54,259 nucleotides of DNA from Planctomycetota bacterium (GTDB lineage: Bacteria > Planctomycetota > Phycisphaerae > UBA1845 > UTPLA1). A program made the translations under genes and the position numbers. The stretch lies in contig JAATGM010000053.1 of assembly GCA_015654675.1 (NCBI GenBank), forward strand, positions 1 through 54,259, written 5' to 3'. This document shows, in pieces, positions 24,142 to 33,221 of the stretch. Numbering within the stretch: the first letter of the stretch is position 1; each line of letters begins with the position of its first letter. Under the pieces are notes generated by a model, which saw nothing but the letters and a program-made list of their open reading frames with translations, made no database searches and had not been told where the DNA came from.

Positions 24142-27100
24142 TTGAAGCGCGTTTTGGCCTGGCGTATTGCATCCGTACTTTCAATTCTCGCGGCGATCCT
24201 GGTCGGGACGCTGACGAATTCGGCGATGGGGGAGATCAAATGGCGCGGGTCGAGCGCGCTGATAGCTCGCACGACACCGGCTGAAGCTGCCACGAAGTTG
24301 ACGCAGATTGTGGCGTCGGGTTCGGAGCGGCACGTGGTGTTGCAGTTTTCGAGCCCGGTTGACGACGCTGTTCGTGGGCAGTTGAGAGCGGCCGGCGTGG
24401 AGCTGCTTGCTCCGTTGGGGGACGGCGCATTTTTCGCGGTGGCTCGAAACGCGGGCAAGCTGTCGCGGGCCGGATCGGTGCCGACTTTGCGGGCGGCGGC
24501 GGCGATCGACCGCAGCATGAAGCTTCATTCGCGAGTCACGAGCAATGACTGGCCGGCATATGCGATTGTCGGTAAGGCGGCGAGTGAATCGGAAGATCGC
24601 GTCGCGATTTACGCGGTGTTTCACGGCGATGTTGCGATGAAGCGTGCCGTGGCCACGGCGGTGCGCGCGGGGGCGACAGTGAAGTCGGAGTTGGGGCCGA
24701 TCAACGCGCTGGTGCTGGAATTACCGAAGAGCAGCGTCGCGGCGCTGGCGGACGATGACGGAGTGCAGTGGATTGAGCCACCGATACCGGCGATGTCATC
24801 CACGAACGACAGTAATCGGGCACTGACGCAGGCGGCGACGGTGCAGACGGCCCCGTACAACCTGACGGGGGCCGGGGTGAATGTTCTGGTTTATGACGGC
24901 GGGACGGCGCGATCGACGCACCAGGATTTTGGCGGGCGCGTGACGGTCCGCGACGGATCGGGAATGATCGACCATGCGACGCATGTGTGCGGGACGATCG
25001 GCGGATCGGGTGCGGCGTCGGGCGGGACATTTCGAGGGATGGCGCCGGGCGTGACGATTCAGTCCTACGGATTGCAGACCAACGGCAGCGGCGTATTTCT
25101 TTACACCAACCCGGGCGACCTCATGAGCGACTATTCCGAGGCGATCAACAGCTTCGGCGCTCAGATTGCGAACAATTCGATCGGGACGAACACGGAGACC
25201 AACGGGTTCGACTGCGGGATTCAGGGCGACTACGGCGTGACAGATCAGTTGATCGACTCGATTGTGCGCGGATCGCTGGGCGCGCCGTTTCGGATTTTGT
25301 GGGCGAATGGGAATGAGCGGCAGGGGAACCGCTGCGACGTTGAGGGTTTTGGCGATTTCTACAGCACGGCACCGCCCGCGTGCGCCAAGAACCATATTAC
25401 GGTGGGGGCGGTGAACTCGAATGACGACTCGATGACTTCGTTCAGCAGTTGGGGGCCGGCGGACGATGGGCGGTTGAAGCCCGACATTTCAGGTCCGGGT
25501 TGCCAGTCGAACGGGGACTTCGGGGTGACGTCGTGCCTCGCCTCGAGCGATACGGCTTATGGGGCGGCGTGCGGGACTTCGATGGCGACGCCGACGGTGA
25601 CGGGGCTTTGCGCGCTGTTGTTGGAGGACTTCCGGACGCACTTTGTCGGCTCGGCCGATCCGCGTAATTCGACTTTGAAGATTTTGTTGGCGCAGAATGC
25701 GGTCGATCGCGGGAATGTCGGGCCGGATTTTCAGTTTGGATATGGCTCGGTTCGGATCAAGGACACGATCGATTTCATGCGGTCGGGGAATTTCTTTGAG
25801 AACAGTGTCAGCCAGAGTGGTATCGTCACCACGAGCGTGACTGTCGCGCCGGGTACGCCGCAACTCAAGATCACGCTGGCGTGGGATGATGCGCCCGGAA
25901 CTCCAAACGTGAATCCGGCACTGGTGAATGATCTCGATTTGATTGTCATCAGTCCGAGTTCGGTTCGAGCGTTTCCGTGGACGCTCGATCCGGCGAATCC
26001 GAGTGCTGCGGCGGTGCGGACGCAGGCGGACCATATCAACAATATTGAGCAGGTGGTGGTCGACTCGCCCGCGGCGGGAGTGTGGCAGGTTCAGGTGGTT
26101 GGAACGACGGTTCCGCAGGGGCCGCAGCCGTTTTCACTGTGCGGGTCGCCCAACATCGCACTGCCGGCCGGACTGAGCATCGTGTTGCCGAACGGGACGC
26201 CGGAGGTCATCGCGCCGAATACGCCGACCGTCATCAACGTGCAATTGGTTACGGTCAACGAGTCGATTGTTCCGGGGTCGGCGAATCTGCTTTATCGGTT
26301 CGGGCCGGGGGGTTTTTCATCGACTGCGCTGGTTCCGCAGGGCGGCAATCATTACACCGCGACCCTGCCGGGAACGAGTTGCTCGGGGAGTCCGGAATAC
26401 TATTTCAGCGTGCAGGGCGGGATTGTCGGCACGGTGACGAATCCAACGGCGGCTCCGGCGACGACTTTTTCGTCGCTTGTGGGCGCGATTACGGTGTTGT
26501 TCGACGACGACATGGAACAGGATCGGGGCTGGACCGTCGGGGATGTGGGCGACAATGCCACGACTGGAATCTGGACGCGGGTCGATCCGGTTGGGACGGA
26601 TGCGCAGCCGGAGGATGATCACACGGCTCCGCCGGGGACGATGTGCTGGGTGACCGGGCAGGGCGTGGTCGGCGGCGGCCTGGGCGACAACGATGTGGAC
26701 TCGGGAAAGACGACGCTGGTTTCGCCGACGCTGAATCTTTCCGGGGGCGACGCGGCGATCAGCTATTATCGCTGGTATTCGAACAACACCGGCGGGGCGC
26801 CGAATGAAGACACGTTCCGTGTGGATATTTCCAATGCGAACGGAGCGGCAGGTACGTGGGTGAACGTGGAGACGGTCGGGCCGGCAGGGGCGGGCACGAG
26901 CGGGGGATGGATTTTCCACGAGTTTTCGGTGGGGACGTTCGTGACTCCGACGGCACAAGTGAAGTTGCGGTTCGTTGCGGAGGACGCGTCTACCGGCTCG
27001 CTGATCGAGGCGGCGCTGGATGATTTTCATATTGAACGGTTTTCGTGCGTGGTGGTTCCGTCGTGCGCGCTGCCGGGCGACATGAACGGGGACGGATTAG

Positions 27101-27243
27101 TGAACGGGCGCGACGTACAGGGATTCGTCAGCGCCGAGCTGGTGAGTCCGTTCTACCAAGCGTGCGCGGATATGGTCGCGCCGATCGGCACGTTGAACGC
27201 AGCCGACGTGGCGGCCTTCGTTGATAAGCTGGTGGGACACTAA
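24142..27243 (+). CDS. Secreted subtilisin-family (S8) serine peptidase with dockerin-like tail
   Basis: A 1033-residue exported protease. The signal peptide is long (RVLAWRIASVLSILAAILVG, then TLTNSAMG). A propeptide-like region follows to about residue 220. The catalytic domain has Asp in VLVYDGGTAR (D252), His in DHATHVCGTIGG (H278), Asn in NNSIGTN, and Ser in ACGTSMATPTVTG (S480). After it is a beta-sandwich module (LKITLAWDDAPGTPNVNPA, DLDLIVISP), then a second beta-rich region with DDDMEQDRGWTVGD typical of exported bacterial proteins. The last 60 residues have a dockerin-like GDMNGDGLVNGRDVQGF repeat and a weaker second one. A TTG start is supported by AAGGGG 9 nt upstream and by the signal peptide beginning immediately. 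Confidence 0.9.
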   Translation: MKRVLAWRIASVLSILAAILVGTLTNSAMGEIKWRGSSALIARTTPAEAATKLTQIVASGSERHVVLQFSSPVDDAVRGQLRAAGVELLAPLGDGAFFAVARNAGKLSRAGSVPTLRAAAAIDRSMKLHSRVTSNDWPAYAIVGKAASESEDRVAIYAVFHGDVAMKRAVATAVRAGATVKSELGPINALVLELPKSSVAALADDDGVQWIEPPIPAMSSTNDSNRALTQAATVQTAPYNLTGAGVNVLVYDGGTARSTHQDFGGRVTVRDGSGMIDHATHVCGTIGGSGAASGGTFRGMAPGVTIQSYGLQTNGSGVFLYTNPGDLMSDYSEAINSFGAQIANNSIGTNTETNGFDCGIQGDYGVTDQLIDSIVRGSLGAPFRILWANGNERQGNRCDVEGFGDFYSTAPPACAKNHITVGAVNSNDDSMTSFSSWGPADDGRLKPDISGPGCQSNGDFGVTSCLASSDTAYGAACGTSMATPTVTGLCALLLEDFRTHFVGSADPRNSTLKILLAQNAVDRGNVGPDFQFGYGSVRIKDTIDFMRSGNFFENSVSQSGIVTTSVTVAPGTPQLKITLAWDDAPGTPNVNPALVNDLDLIVISPSSVRAFPWTLDPANPSAAAVRTQADHINNIEQVVVDSPAAGVWQVQVVGTTVPQGPQPFSLCGSPNIALPAGLSIVLPNGTPEVIAPNTPTVINVQLVTVNESIVPGSANLLYRFGPGGFSSTALVPQGGNHYTATLPGTSCSGSPEYYFSVQGGIVGTVTNPTAAPATTFSSLVGAITVLFDDDMEQDRGWTVGDVGDNATTGIWTRVDPVGTDAQPEDDHTAPPGTMCWVTGQGVVGGGLGDNDVDSGKTTLVSPTLNLSGGDAAISYYRWYSNNTGGAPNEDTFRVDISNANGAAGTWVNVETVGPAGAGTSGGWIFHEFSVGTFVTPTAQVKLRFVAEDASTGSLIEAALDDFHIERFSCVVVPSCALPGDMNGDGLVNGRDVQGFVSAELVSPFYQACADMVAPIGTLNAADVAAFVDKLVGH

Positions 27244-27382
27244 AGGCGCGAAAGACGGCGTCGAGTCTGACAGCTCGCATTTCCGACAAACCCTCCACTT
27301 TTCAGTGGGCTGGGGCATTCACGCCGTTACAATCGCCATAGAGGCCGAGATTTCGGCGAAATTATGAAGTTTGAGGTGCTCT

Positions 27383-27913
27383 ATGGCGATTTCCAAGTTG
27401 CTTGCGCTGACGTTGTTTTCGGCGGCCGTGCTGGTCGGGTGCAAGCGCGATCGATCGAACGACTGGGAATCGAACAACCAACCGCCGCCGCCGCCGTCGA
27501 ATCAGCCGGGTTGGGGCAACAACCAGCCGCCACCGCCGCCGGGCGGGCCCGGAGGCCCCGGTGGACCGGGATGGAATGATGACAATTGGCAGCCGCAGCG
27601 TTGGGTGCAAGTTGGTTATGCGCAGGTCGACAATCGCAGCGCGAGGCGGGTGACGATCGACAATCGAGCGGACGGCCGATTCCGGCAGGTGCGCTTGACG
27701 GTCAATCGCGGCTCGCTCGAGGTGTATGACGTTTCGATTCGCATGTCCAACGGGCGGGTTTACACGCCCGATATTCGCCAGACGTTTGATTCGGGTACTC
27801 GGACGCGTGTGATTGACCTGCCCAATACGACGCGATCGATTGATCAGGTGCGGTTCATGTGCCGAACGATGAATCGAAATGAGAGGCCGACGATTACGGT
27901 CTTCGCGAGATAG
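27383..27913 (+). CDS. Proline/glycine-rich lipoprotein with beta-rich C-terminal domain
   Basis: A 176-residue protein. The N-terminus has a short hydrophobic stretch (ISKLLALTLFSAAVLVGC) with lipobox VLVGC. A flexible linker follows, containing two PPPPP runs, Asn/Trp residues and a GGPGGPGGPG run. The C-terminal 100 residues are a compact beta-rich domain (VTIDNRADGRFRQVRLTVNR, SLEVYDVSIRMSNGRVYTP, TRTRVIDLPNTTRSIDQVR) resembling the DUF2541-type pattern, in which surface properties are set by paired strands. It is probably an outer-membrane or periplasmic lipoprotein that presents this domain on a flexible stalk. The stop codon faces that of the convergent glycosyltransferase gene 6 nt away. 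Confidence 0.75.
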   Translation: MAISKLLALTLFSAAVLVGCKRDRSNDWESNNQPPPPPSNQPGWGNNQPPPPPGGPGGPGGPGWNDDNWQPQRWVQVGYAQVDNRSARRVTIDNRADGRFRQVRLTVNRGSLEVYDVSIRMSNGRVYTPDIRQTFDSGTRTRVIDLPNTTRSIDQVRFMCRTMNRNERPTITVFAR

Positions 27914-27919
27914 GCGGCG

Positions 27920-29698
27920 CTAGTCTTCGCCGTTGGCGGGCGGACCCCACGACGACCCCGGCTGGTAGCCGCCGTGCCAGCCGATTCCACGCCAGATTGC
28001 AAAGTATTTGAGCCGCGGATCGAGATTCGTGGCGGCGGTGTCGATGCGCTCGATTCGGTCGAAGAGGCGGGCGATGTCGGCTTCGTAGGCGGGTTCGTCG
28101 CGACCGTGTCCGGTGCGGAAGAGCAGGGCATTCGTGCTTGGGGGTAGATCTGCGAGCGAAGACCATCGGCCGAGTTGTTGGCCGTAGCGGCTGCGGCCTT
28201 CGTCAATGCTGTAGACAAAGTCGGCGGCGCCGTATTGGGCGGCGAGCGAGGCCTGGGCGTAAGAGGGGGCGATGATGATTGCTTCCGGGCGATGTCGCTC
28301 GACGTTCAGGTAATTTCCAAGGGCGGTCCAGCCGAGCACCTCGGCAGTCATCTTTTCTGGTTCACGCGGCGCGAGTTGACGGTGGATGCGCGTTGCGAGG
28401 GGCAGCGGGGTGAGGGCGGGGACGAAGAATGCCGCGAAGGCGAGCATGGTGATGATGAGCGCTACGCGGACTGCGTGGCGGTACCAACGGCTGACTGCGG
28501 GCATGGATGCTGTTCGCGATATGAAGAGCGCGATGAGCGGAATGTATGCGGCGGCGACCTGATGGGCGTGGGCGCGCTGCATGGCGCTGATGACCAAGGT
28601 CGTGAGGATTGGCGTGAACGCGAGGCAAGCGAGGTAGAGGTCGGGGCGGTGCTGTGTCCGCCAGGTTTGCCAGGCGGTGCGGAGGCCGGGGCCGGCGGCC
28701 CAGATGGCAATGACCGGTGAAAGCAGGAGTGCGGTGACGGCGATGAAGCCCAGCAGCCACTCGGGGTGGAATGCGAGCGCGTGCTGACGGCGGACGAAAT
28801 GAAGGGCGAAGGTCGGCCATGCGTTTCGGGCGTTCCAGATGAGAGTAGGAGCAAATGTGATCGCGGCCGCGATGACCGCGGCGTAGGGGCCGGGGGTGGC
28901 GAGCTTGCGGCGGTCGGCGCGGGATGAGATGAGAAAGACCAGCACAGCAGCCGGCAGCGAGAGGGCGGTGAACTTGGCGTCCATCGCGAGTCCGAATGCG
29001 GCCCCGGCGAACAGCCAGTCGAGCAGGCGACCCGATTGGCATGCGCGCCAGGCGACAGCGGCGGTGACGACCCAGAACGCGGCGGCGATTAGATCGGGTA
29101 AGAGGAACAGATTTGCTCCGAAGCCGGGAATGAACAAGAGCAGGATGGCGGTGCGAACGGCGGCGGCGCGGTCATTCAGGGTTATTCGCGCGAGCCAATA
29201 GGCCGCGGCGGACAAGGCCGCGCCGCTTACGATTGACGCCAGGCGCACGGCCGCGGTTGCCTGAGTGGGGCTCAGGACGAGCAGGCGGGCGAACCAGGCG
29301 ATCATGCCGGGGTGGTCGTAGTAGCCCCAGTCGAGGCGGCGCGACCAGAGCCAATAGTACGCTTCGTCGCTGCCGAGGGGGACGCACGAAGCCGTCGCGA
29401 GCCGGGCGATGGTCCAGCTTGCAATCGACGCGGCGAGTACGCGGCCGGTGGGGGCGTCGGTTCGCAGGGCCAGAAGCCCGACACTACAGAACACGACCTG
29501 GACGAGGACGGCGATGATCCAGGTGACAGGTACGCCGTTGGGATAATCGACGGGGTAGCCGTTCCATCGGGCGGCTCCGCTAAAGACCCAGAGGGTGGCC
29601 AGCGCAGCGGCTGCAGCAGCCATGCACCAGAGCGGCGCGGGTTGCGCGGACTGTGAGGAGAGCTGTGCGGCGGAGGGTGGGGCGGGGGCTGAACTCAT
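27920..29698 (-). CDS. GT39/ArnT-like membrane glycosyltransferase
   Basis: A 592-residue polytopic membrane protein. The luminal-loop acidic motif SDEAYYWLWSRRLDWGYYDH is the dolichol/undecaprenyl-phosphate-sugar glycosyltransferase signature of the PMT/ArnT (GT39, GT-C fold) group, and GMIAWFARLLVLSPT follows. At least ten hydrophobic segments are visible. The C-terminal 150 residues form a soluble periplasmic domain (VLGWTALGNYLNVERHRPEA). Enzymes of this type use polyprenyl-linked sugars to modify lipids or proteins outside the membrane; donor and acceptor cannot be told here. It is divergent from the second GT39 locus at 29830-31916. Confidence 0.85.
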   Translation of the reverse strand: MSSAPAPPSAAQLSSQSAQPAPLWCMAAAAAALATLWVFSGAARWNGYPVDYPNGVPVTWIIAVLVQVVFCSVGLLALRTDAPTGRVLAASIASWTIARLATASCVPLGSDEAYYWLWSRRLDWGYYDHPGMIAWFARLLVLSPTQATAAVRLASIVSGAALSAAAYWLARITLNDRAAAVRTAILLLFIPGFGANLFLLPDLIAAAFWVVTAAVAWRACQSGRLLDWLFAGAAFGLAMDAKFTALSLPAAVLVFLISSRADRRKLATPGPYAAVIAAAITFAPTLIWNARNAWPTFALHFVRRQHALAFHPEWLLGFIAVTALLLSPVIAIWAAGPGLRTAWQTWRTQHRPDLYLACLAFTPILTTLVISAMQRAHAHQVAAAYIPLIALFISRTASMPAVSRWYRHAVRVALIITMLAFAAFFVPALTPLPLATRIHRQLAPREPEKMTAEVLGWTALGNYLNVERHRPEAIIIAPSYAQASLAAQYGAADFVYSIDEGRSRYGQQLGRWSSLADLPPSTNALLFRTGHGRDEPAYEADIARLFDRIERIDTAATNLDPRLKYFAIWRGIGWHGGYQPGSSWGPPANGED

Positions 29699-29829
29699 TC
29701 GCCATCCGAGCTTAGCATGCTGCGGCCGGACGTGCGCGTGACCCGTGACGGTTTTGTAACGAGCATGTCGCGGCGGGTTCGGTTAGCATTTCGGGCCGTT
29801 CGACAAGCGGTCGACATGGAGCACTTCGC

Positions 29830-30222
29830 ATCAACACGAAAAAACTATTCTCGCAGCGCAACGTCGCCATTCTGATTGTCGCGGTGGTGGGCATTGCCGT
29901 GCTCATTTACGTGCGGAACACGACGCCGGTGGTGGAGATGGGCAATGGCACCATCCGCTCGCTCGACCCGGTGAAGCGGCAGGCGTCGGTTGAAGTGATC
30001 CTGCCGGCGACGGGGACGACGCGCGAGTTGCAGGGCGACATTGCGCCCGACTGCGCGATTGAGATTGACGGGAAGCCGGCAGCACTGGCCGATCTGCGGG
30101 TCGGCGATTCGGTGCAGGTACGCGCTCGGATCGATCGTTCGCGGGGGTCGGACGGCAAGCGTCATGTCCGCTTCACTGCGGAGCATATCCGCTGCTCACG
30201 CGTCTCCGTGGCGGAGCGATAG
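29830..30222 (+). CDS. Small membrane-anchored beta-rich protein with apparent ATC start
   Basis: A 130-residue protein. Reading from an ATC codon at 29830 gives a classic signal-anchor: NTKKLFSQRN followed by the hydrophobic VAILIVAVVGIAVLIYV. A GGAG element lies exactly 8 nt upstream of ATC, and no ATG, GTG or TTG lies between it and the hydrophobic core. The first GTG (29884) would fall inside the membrane helix. The soluble part is a small barrel-like domain (GTIRSLDPVKRQASVEVILP, DIAPDCAIEIDGKPAALADL, RVGDSVQVRARIDRS) similar to DUF5666-type modules. It ends 5 nt before the GT39 gene and is likely co-transcribed with it. Confidence 0.65.
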   Translation: MNTKKLFSQRNVAILIVAVVGIAVLIYVRNTTPVVEMGNGTIRSLDPVKRQASVEVILPATGTTRELQGDIAPDCAIEIDGKPAALADLRVGDSVQVRARIDRSRGSDGKRHVRFTAEHIRCSRVSVAER

Positions 30223-30227
30223 TTGCC

Positions 30228-31916
30228 ATGTCGCACGTCTCGGCGCCTTCCGGGACACCATCCCGCGTCGCATCGCTGGCCCCCGATTTTGCAATTCTCG
30301 CACTAGCGTCTGTGGTCGTCCTGGCCGGGCTGGGTACGCGCGCGTTGTGGCGGCAGGAAGCGCGGTGGGCCGAAATTCCACGCGAGATGATGCTGTCGGG
30401 GGACTACTTTCATCCGTCCATCAGCGGGGAGAGTTACAACGACAAGCCCACGACGAGTTACTGGCCGGTGGTGCTGGCGGCGCGGCTTACCGGGAAAGTG
30501 AACGAGTTGGCGGTTCGCCTGCCGAGCGCGGCGGCGGCGATCGCGATGGTGGCGGGGACGCTGTGGCTGGGGCGGCGGTTGTGGTCGCGGTCGACGGGAC
30601 GGTTCGCGGCTTTGATGCTGCTCTCGTGCTATGGGTTTTTGCAATGGGGCCGGACGGGCATGCCGGAGATGGAAAATGCCGCGGCGGTGCTGATTGCGAT
30701 TTGCTGGTACTGGGGTTGGCGCGATCGGCCGGGATTTGCGGCGTTTCTGGGGTTCTATTTGATTGTGTTCGTGGGGGCGCTTTTGAAGGGGCTGCCGGCG
30801 GTTGTTTTGCCGCTGATTGCGATTGCGCCCGATCTGTGGCGCGAGGATCGGTGGAAGAAGTTTTTGAAGCCGTCGCATGGCGGGGCGGCACTGATCGGTC
30901 TCGCTGTGTATCTCGCTCCGTTTGTCTATGCGTCGCGTACGAGTGGAGGCGGGATAGGGAACAGCGGCATTGCGCTGGTGTTTCGCGAGAATGTGATTCG
31001 GTTCATTCGGCCGTTCGATCATGATTCGAGCGGCTTCTATTCGTATCTTTACTTCCTGCCGTTTTTCTTCCTGCCGTGGTCACCCCTGCTGCTGGGCGGC
31101 ATCGCGGCGATGGTTTGGGTGTGGCGAGAGCTGACGCCGGCGTCGCGCTGGCTCGCGATTGCGTCGCTTCTGATTCTCGTGTTTTTCTCGATCAGCGGGT
31201 CGGTGCGGAGTTATTACATCATTCCGTTGCTGCCGTTTTGCGCGTTGATCGCGTCGGTGTTTCTTACGCAGCTTGAGATTCCGAAACTTGCTGGATTGCG
31301 GCGGTTGGCGGTGGTTGTGCAGGTGGCGGTGATCGTGGGGGGCATTCTGGTGCAGCTTGCCGGGCCGCTGGTGGCCGGGCCGATTGCGGCGCGGTGGAAT
31401 GTGAGCATCCCGGCGGACATCGCGCGTTCGATGCGGCATATCGGCATTTCGGCCGGGCTGGCGGGTGTGGTCGTTTTTCTTGTTGCGCGGCTGGGGCGCG
31501 GGCGGACGGCAGTGCTGGAGGCGGCCACAATTTCAGCAGCGGTGTTGATGGGCGGATTTGCGGTTTGGCAGGTCAACCTGTTTGACGCGTTTCGGCATGA
31601 TCGGACGTTTCTACGTGACGTGAGTCAGCGGACGGAGAAGTTTCCGACTGAAGCGGTGGCGTTCTATCGCACGACGTCGGATGTGATGCTGTTTTACATT
31701 GATCGGCCAGTGCATCCGACGGTTTTGACGACCGAAGCCGCTTTGCAGGCATTTCTGGCTGGGCCGGGGCCGCGCGGGCTGGTGACGCGGCGGAAGTTCG
31801 CGGCGGACGTGGCGGCACATCGGGGGCCGCCTAACGTGGAGGAGTCGGCACCGCCGTGGGAGCGCGAGCCGAATCCGGACGGGTATGTCGGGTGGATCAT
31901 CCCGGCCGGTGGATGA
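30228..31916 (+). CDS. GT39/ArnT-like membrane glycosyltransferase
   Basis: A 562-residue polytopic protein. The conserved first periplasmic loop reads RALWRQEARWAEIPREMMLS and the next GDYFHPSISGESYNDKPTTS, which together match the ArnT-like arrangement of an acidic residue near the N-terminus followed by a substrate loop (GExYxDKPxxxYW). Further motifs are RLPSAAAAIAMVAGTLWLGR and FLPWSPLLLGG. The C-terminal segment is a smaller soluble domain. As a class such enzymes transfer a sugar from an undecaprenyl-phosphate carrier to a lipid or protein on the outer face of the membrane. It follows the small membrane protein by 5 nt and is convergent with the M20 hydrolase gene. Confidence 0.85.
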   Translation: MSHVSAPSGTPSRVASLAPDFAILALASVVVLAGLGTRALWRQEARWAEIPREMMLSGDYFHPSISGESYNDKPTTSYWPVVLAARLTGKVNELAVRLPSAAAAIAMVAGTLWLGRRLWSRSTGRFAALMLLSCYGFLQWGRTGMPEMENAAAVLIAICWYWGWRDRPGFAAFLGFYLIVFVGALLKGLPAVVLPLIAIAPDLWREDRWKKFLKPSHGGAALIGLAVYLAPFVYASRTSGGGIGNSGIALVFRENVIRFIRPFDHDSSGFYSYLYFLPFFFLPWSPLLLGGIAAMVWVWRELTPASRWLAIASLLILVFFSISGSVRSYYIIPLLPFCALIASVFLTQLEIPKLAGLRRLAVVVQVAVIVGGILVQLAGPLVAGPIAARWNVSIPADIARSMRHIGISAGLAGVVVFLVARLGRGRTAVLEAATISAAVLMGGFAVWQVNLFDAFRHDRTFLRDVSQRTEKFPTEAVAFYRTTSDVMLFYIDRPVHPTVLTTEAALQAFLAGPGPRGLVTRRKFAADVAAHRGPPNVEESAPPWEREPNPDGYVGWIIPAGG

Positions 31917-31926
31917 GCGGTTGGGG

Positions 31927-33138
31927 TCAGTCGCGGCCGTTTCCGCAGTAGGTGTTGGGGAACGCGGCGTAGAAGGCCGCGCACTTCACCAGATGATCGA
32001 TGGGGACGCTGTCGTTGACGGTGTGGGCCACGCTTTCGGGGGCGGGGCCGAAGCCGACTGAGGGAATGCCAAACATTCCCGCGATGGAGACGCCGTTGGT
32101 GCTGAACGTCCAGCGCGAGACGATCGGCTTCTTTTTGAAGAGCGAGCGATAGGTGTCGACGGCGGCGGCGACCTGCGGGGCGTCTTCCTCTTCGCACCAG
32201 GTGGGGAAGAAGTTTTCGGTTTCGTAGACGAGGCCGGTCCAGGTGGGCTTGGCGTAGCGCTTGACCTCGACGTCGGCGGAGACGCCGGCCTTCTTGATAG
32301 CGTCCTTCACTTCGGCGATGGCGGAGGCCTTGGTGTCGCCGAAGGTGAGGCGGCGGTCGAGGTGGATGTAGGCCTGATCGGGGACGGCGCACATGCTGGG
32401 GGTTTTGCAGTCGACGTAGCTGACGGTGATGGTGCCGTTGCCGAGGAACTTGTGGGGGCGGAGGCGTTTGTTGAGCTGCTCGATCTCGCGGATGACTTTT
32501 GCGATTTTGTAGACGGCGTTATCACCCTTGTGGGGCATGGAGCCGTGGCAGGAGCGGCCGTGGACGGTGACGCCGATTTCCATGCGGCCGCGCTGGCCGC
32601 GGAGGATGTTGCAATTGGATGAATCGGTGACGATGACGCACTCGGGGCGGATCTTGTCTTCGCGGACGATGTACTGCCAGCAGAGGCCGTCGCAATCTTC
32701 CTCGGAGACGGTGAAGGTGAGGAGGAGCTTCCAGTCGGGGCGGCGGAGCTTGAGTTCGTCGATGATTTTGGCGGCGTAGAGCATGGGGGCCACCGCGCCG
32801 CGCTGGTCACCCGCGCCGCGGCCGTAGACCCAGCCGCCGGCGACTTTGCCCTTGTAGGGGTCGTGCTTCCAGCTCTTGCGGTCGCCGACGCCGACGGTGT
32901 CGACGTGGGCGTCGATGGCGATGAGGCGCTTGCCAGTGCCCACCTGGCAGAAGAGGTTGCCGAATTTGTCGATCCAGGTACGGTCGAAGACGCCGAGGGA
33001 GTCGGCTTCCTTTTTGATGCGCTTGATCACGGGGCCTTCGGTTCCGCTTTCGCCGGGGATAGCGACCAGTTCGCGGAGGAGTTTGACCATCTGGCCTTCG
33101 TAGGCCTTCGCTTTTTTCGTGATAGCCGCGTGATTCAT
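31927..33138 (-). CDS. M20-family metallohydrolase, YgeY-like
   Basis: A 403-residue soluble binuclear-zinc amidohydrolase/peptidase. DAHVDTVGVG holds the first metal His and Asp. VYGRGAGDQRGAVAPM supplies the bridging Asp. TVSEEDCDG has the catalytic and metal Glu pair. The dimerisation domain follows (MEIGVTVHGRSCHGSMPHKG). SVGFGPAPESVAHTVNDSV carries the late metal His. The GRGAGDQ signature and overall layout match the YgeY group, annotated as selenium-metabolism-linked but of unproven substrate. In E. coli ygeY sits in a nucleobase-catabolism cluster; here the neighbours are moaA and beta-alanine catabolism genes. The ATG at 33138 has GGAG about 11 nt upstream. Confidence 0.85.
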   Translation of the reverse strand: MNHAAITKKAKAYEGQMVKLLRELVAIPGESGTEGPVIKRIKKEADSLGVFDRTWIDKFGNLFCQVGTGKRLIAIDAHVDTVGVGDRKSWKHDPYKGKVAGGWVYGRGAGDQRGAVAPMLYAAKIIDELKLRRPDWKLLLTFTVSEEDCDGLCWQYIVREDKIRPECVIVTDSSNCNILRGQRGRMEIGVTVHGRSCHGSMPHKGDNAVYKIAKVIREIEQLNKRLRPHKFLGNGTITVSYVDCKTPSMCAVPDQAYIHLDRRLTFGDTKASAIAEVKDAIKKAGVSADVEVKRYAKPTWTGLVYETENFFPTWCEEEDAPQVAAAVDTYRSLFKKKPIVSRWTFSTNGVSIAGMFGIPSVGFGPAPESVAHTVNDSVPIDHLVKCAAFYAAFPNTYCGNGRD

Positions 33139-33221
33139 GATGCCATCGTCTCCAGCGTGGATTCAGTCATTAGCGAGGGGAATAGAGTAGCGGCAGGCGG
33201 CGGTATGGTTCAAGCGGTTGA

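Noticed and set aside
21167-27243. Cellulosome interpretation of the dockerin-like tails
   Set aside because: No cohesin, scaffoldin or carbohydrate-active enzyme is present, and the carriers are a cytochrome and a protease.
27383-27913. Idea that the PPPPP/GPGG lipoprotein is a collagen-like or antifreeze repeat protein
   Set aside because: The repeats are short linker sequence; the main fold is the beta-rich C-terminal domain.
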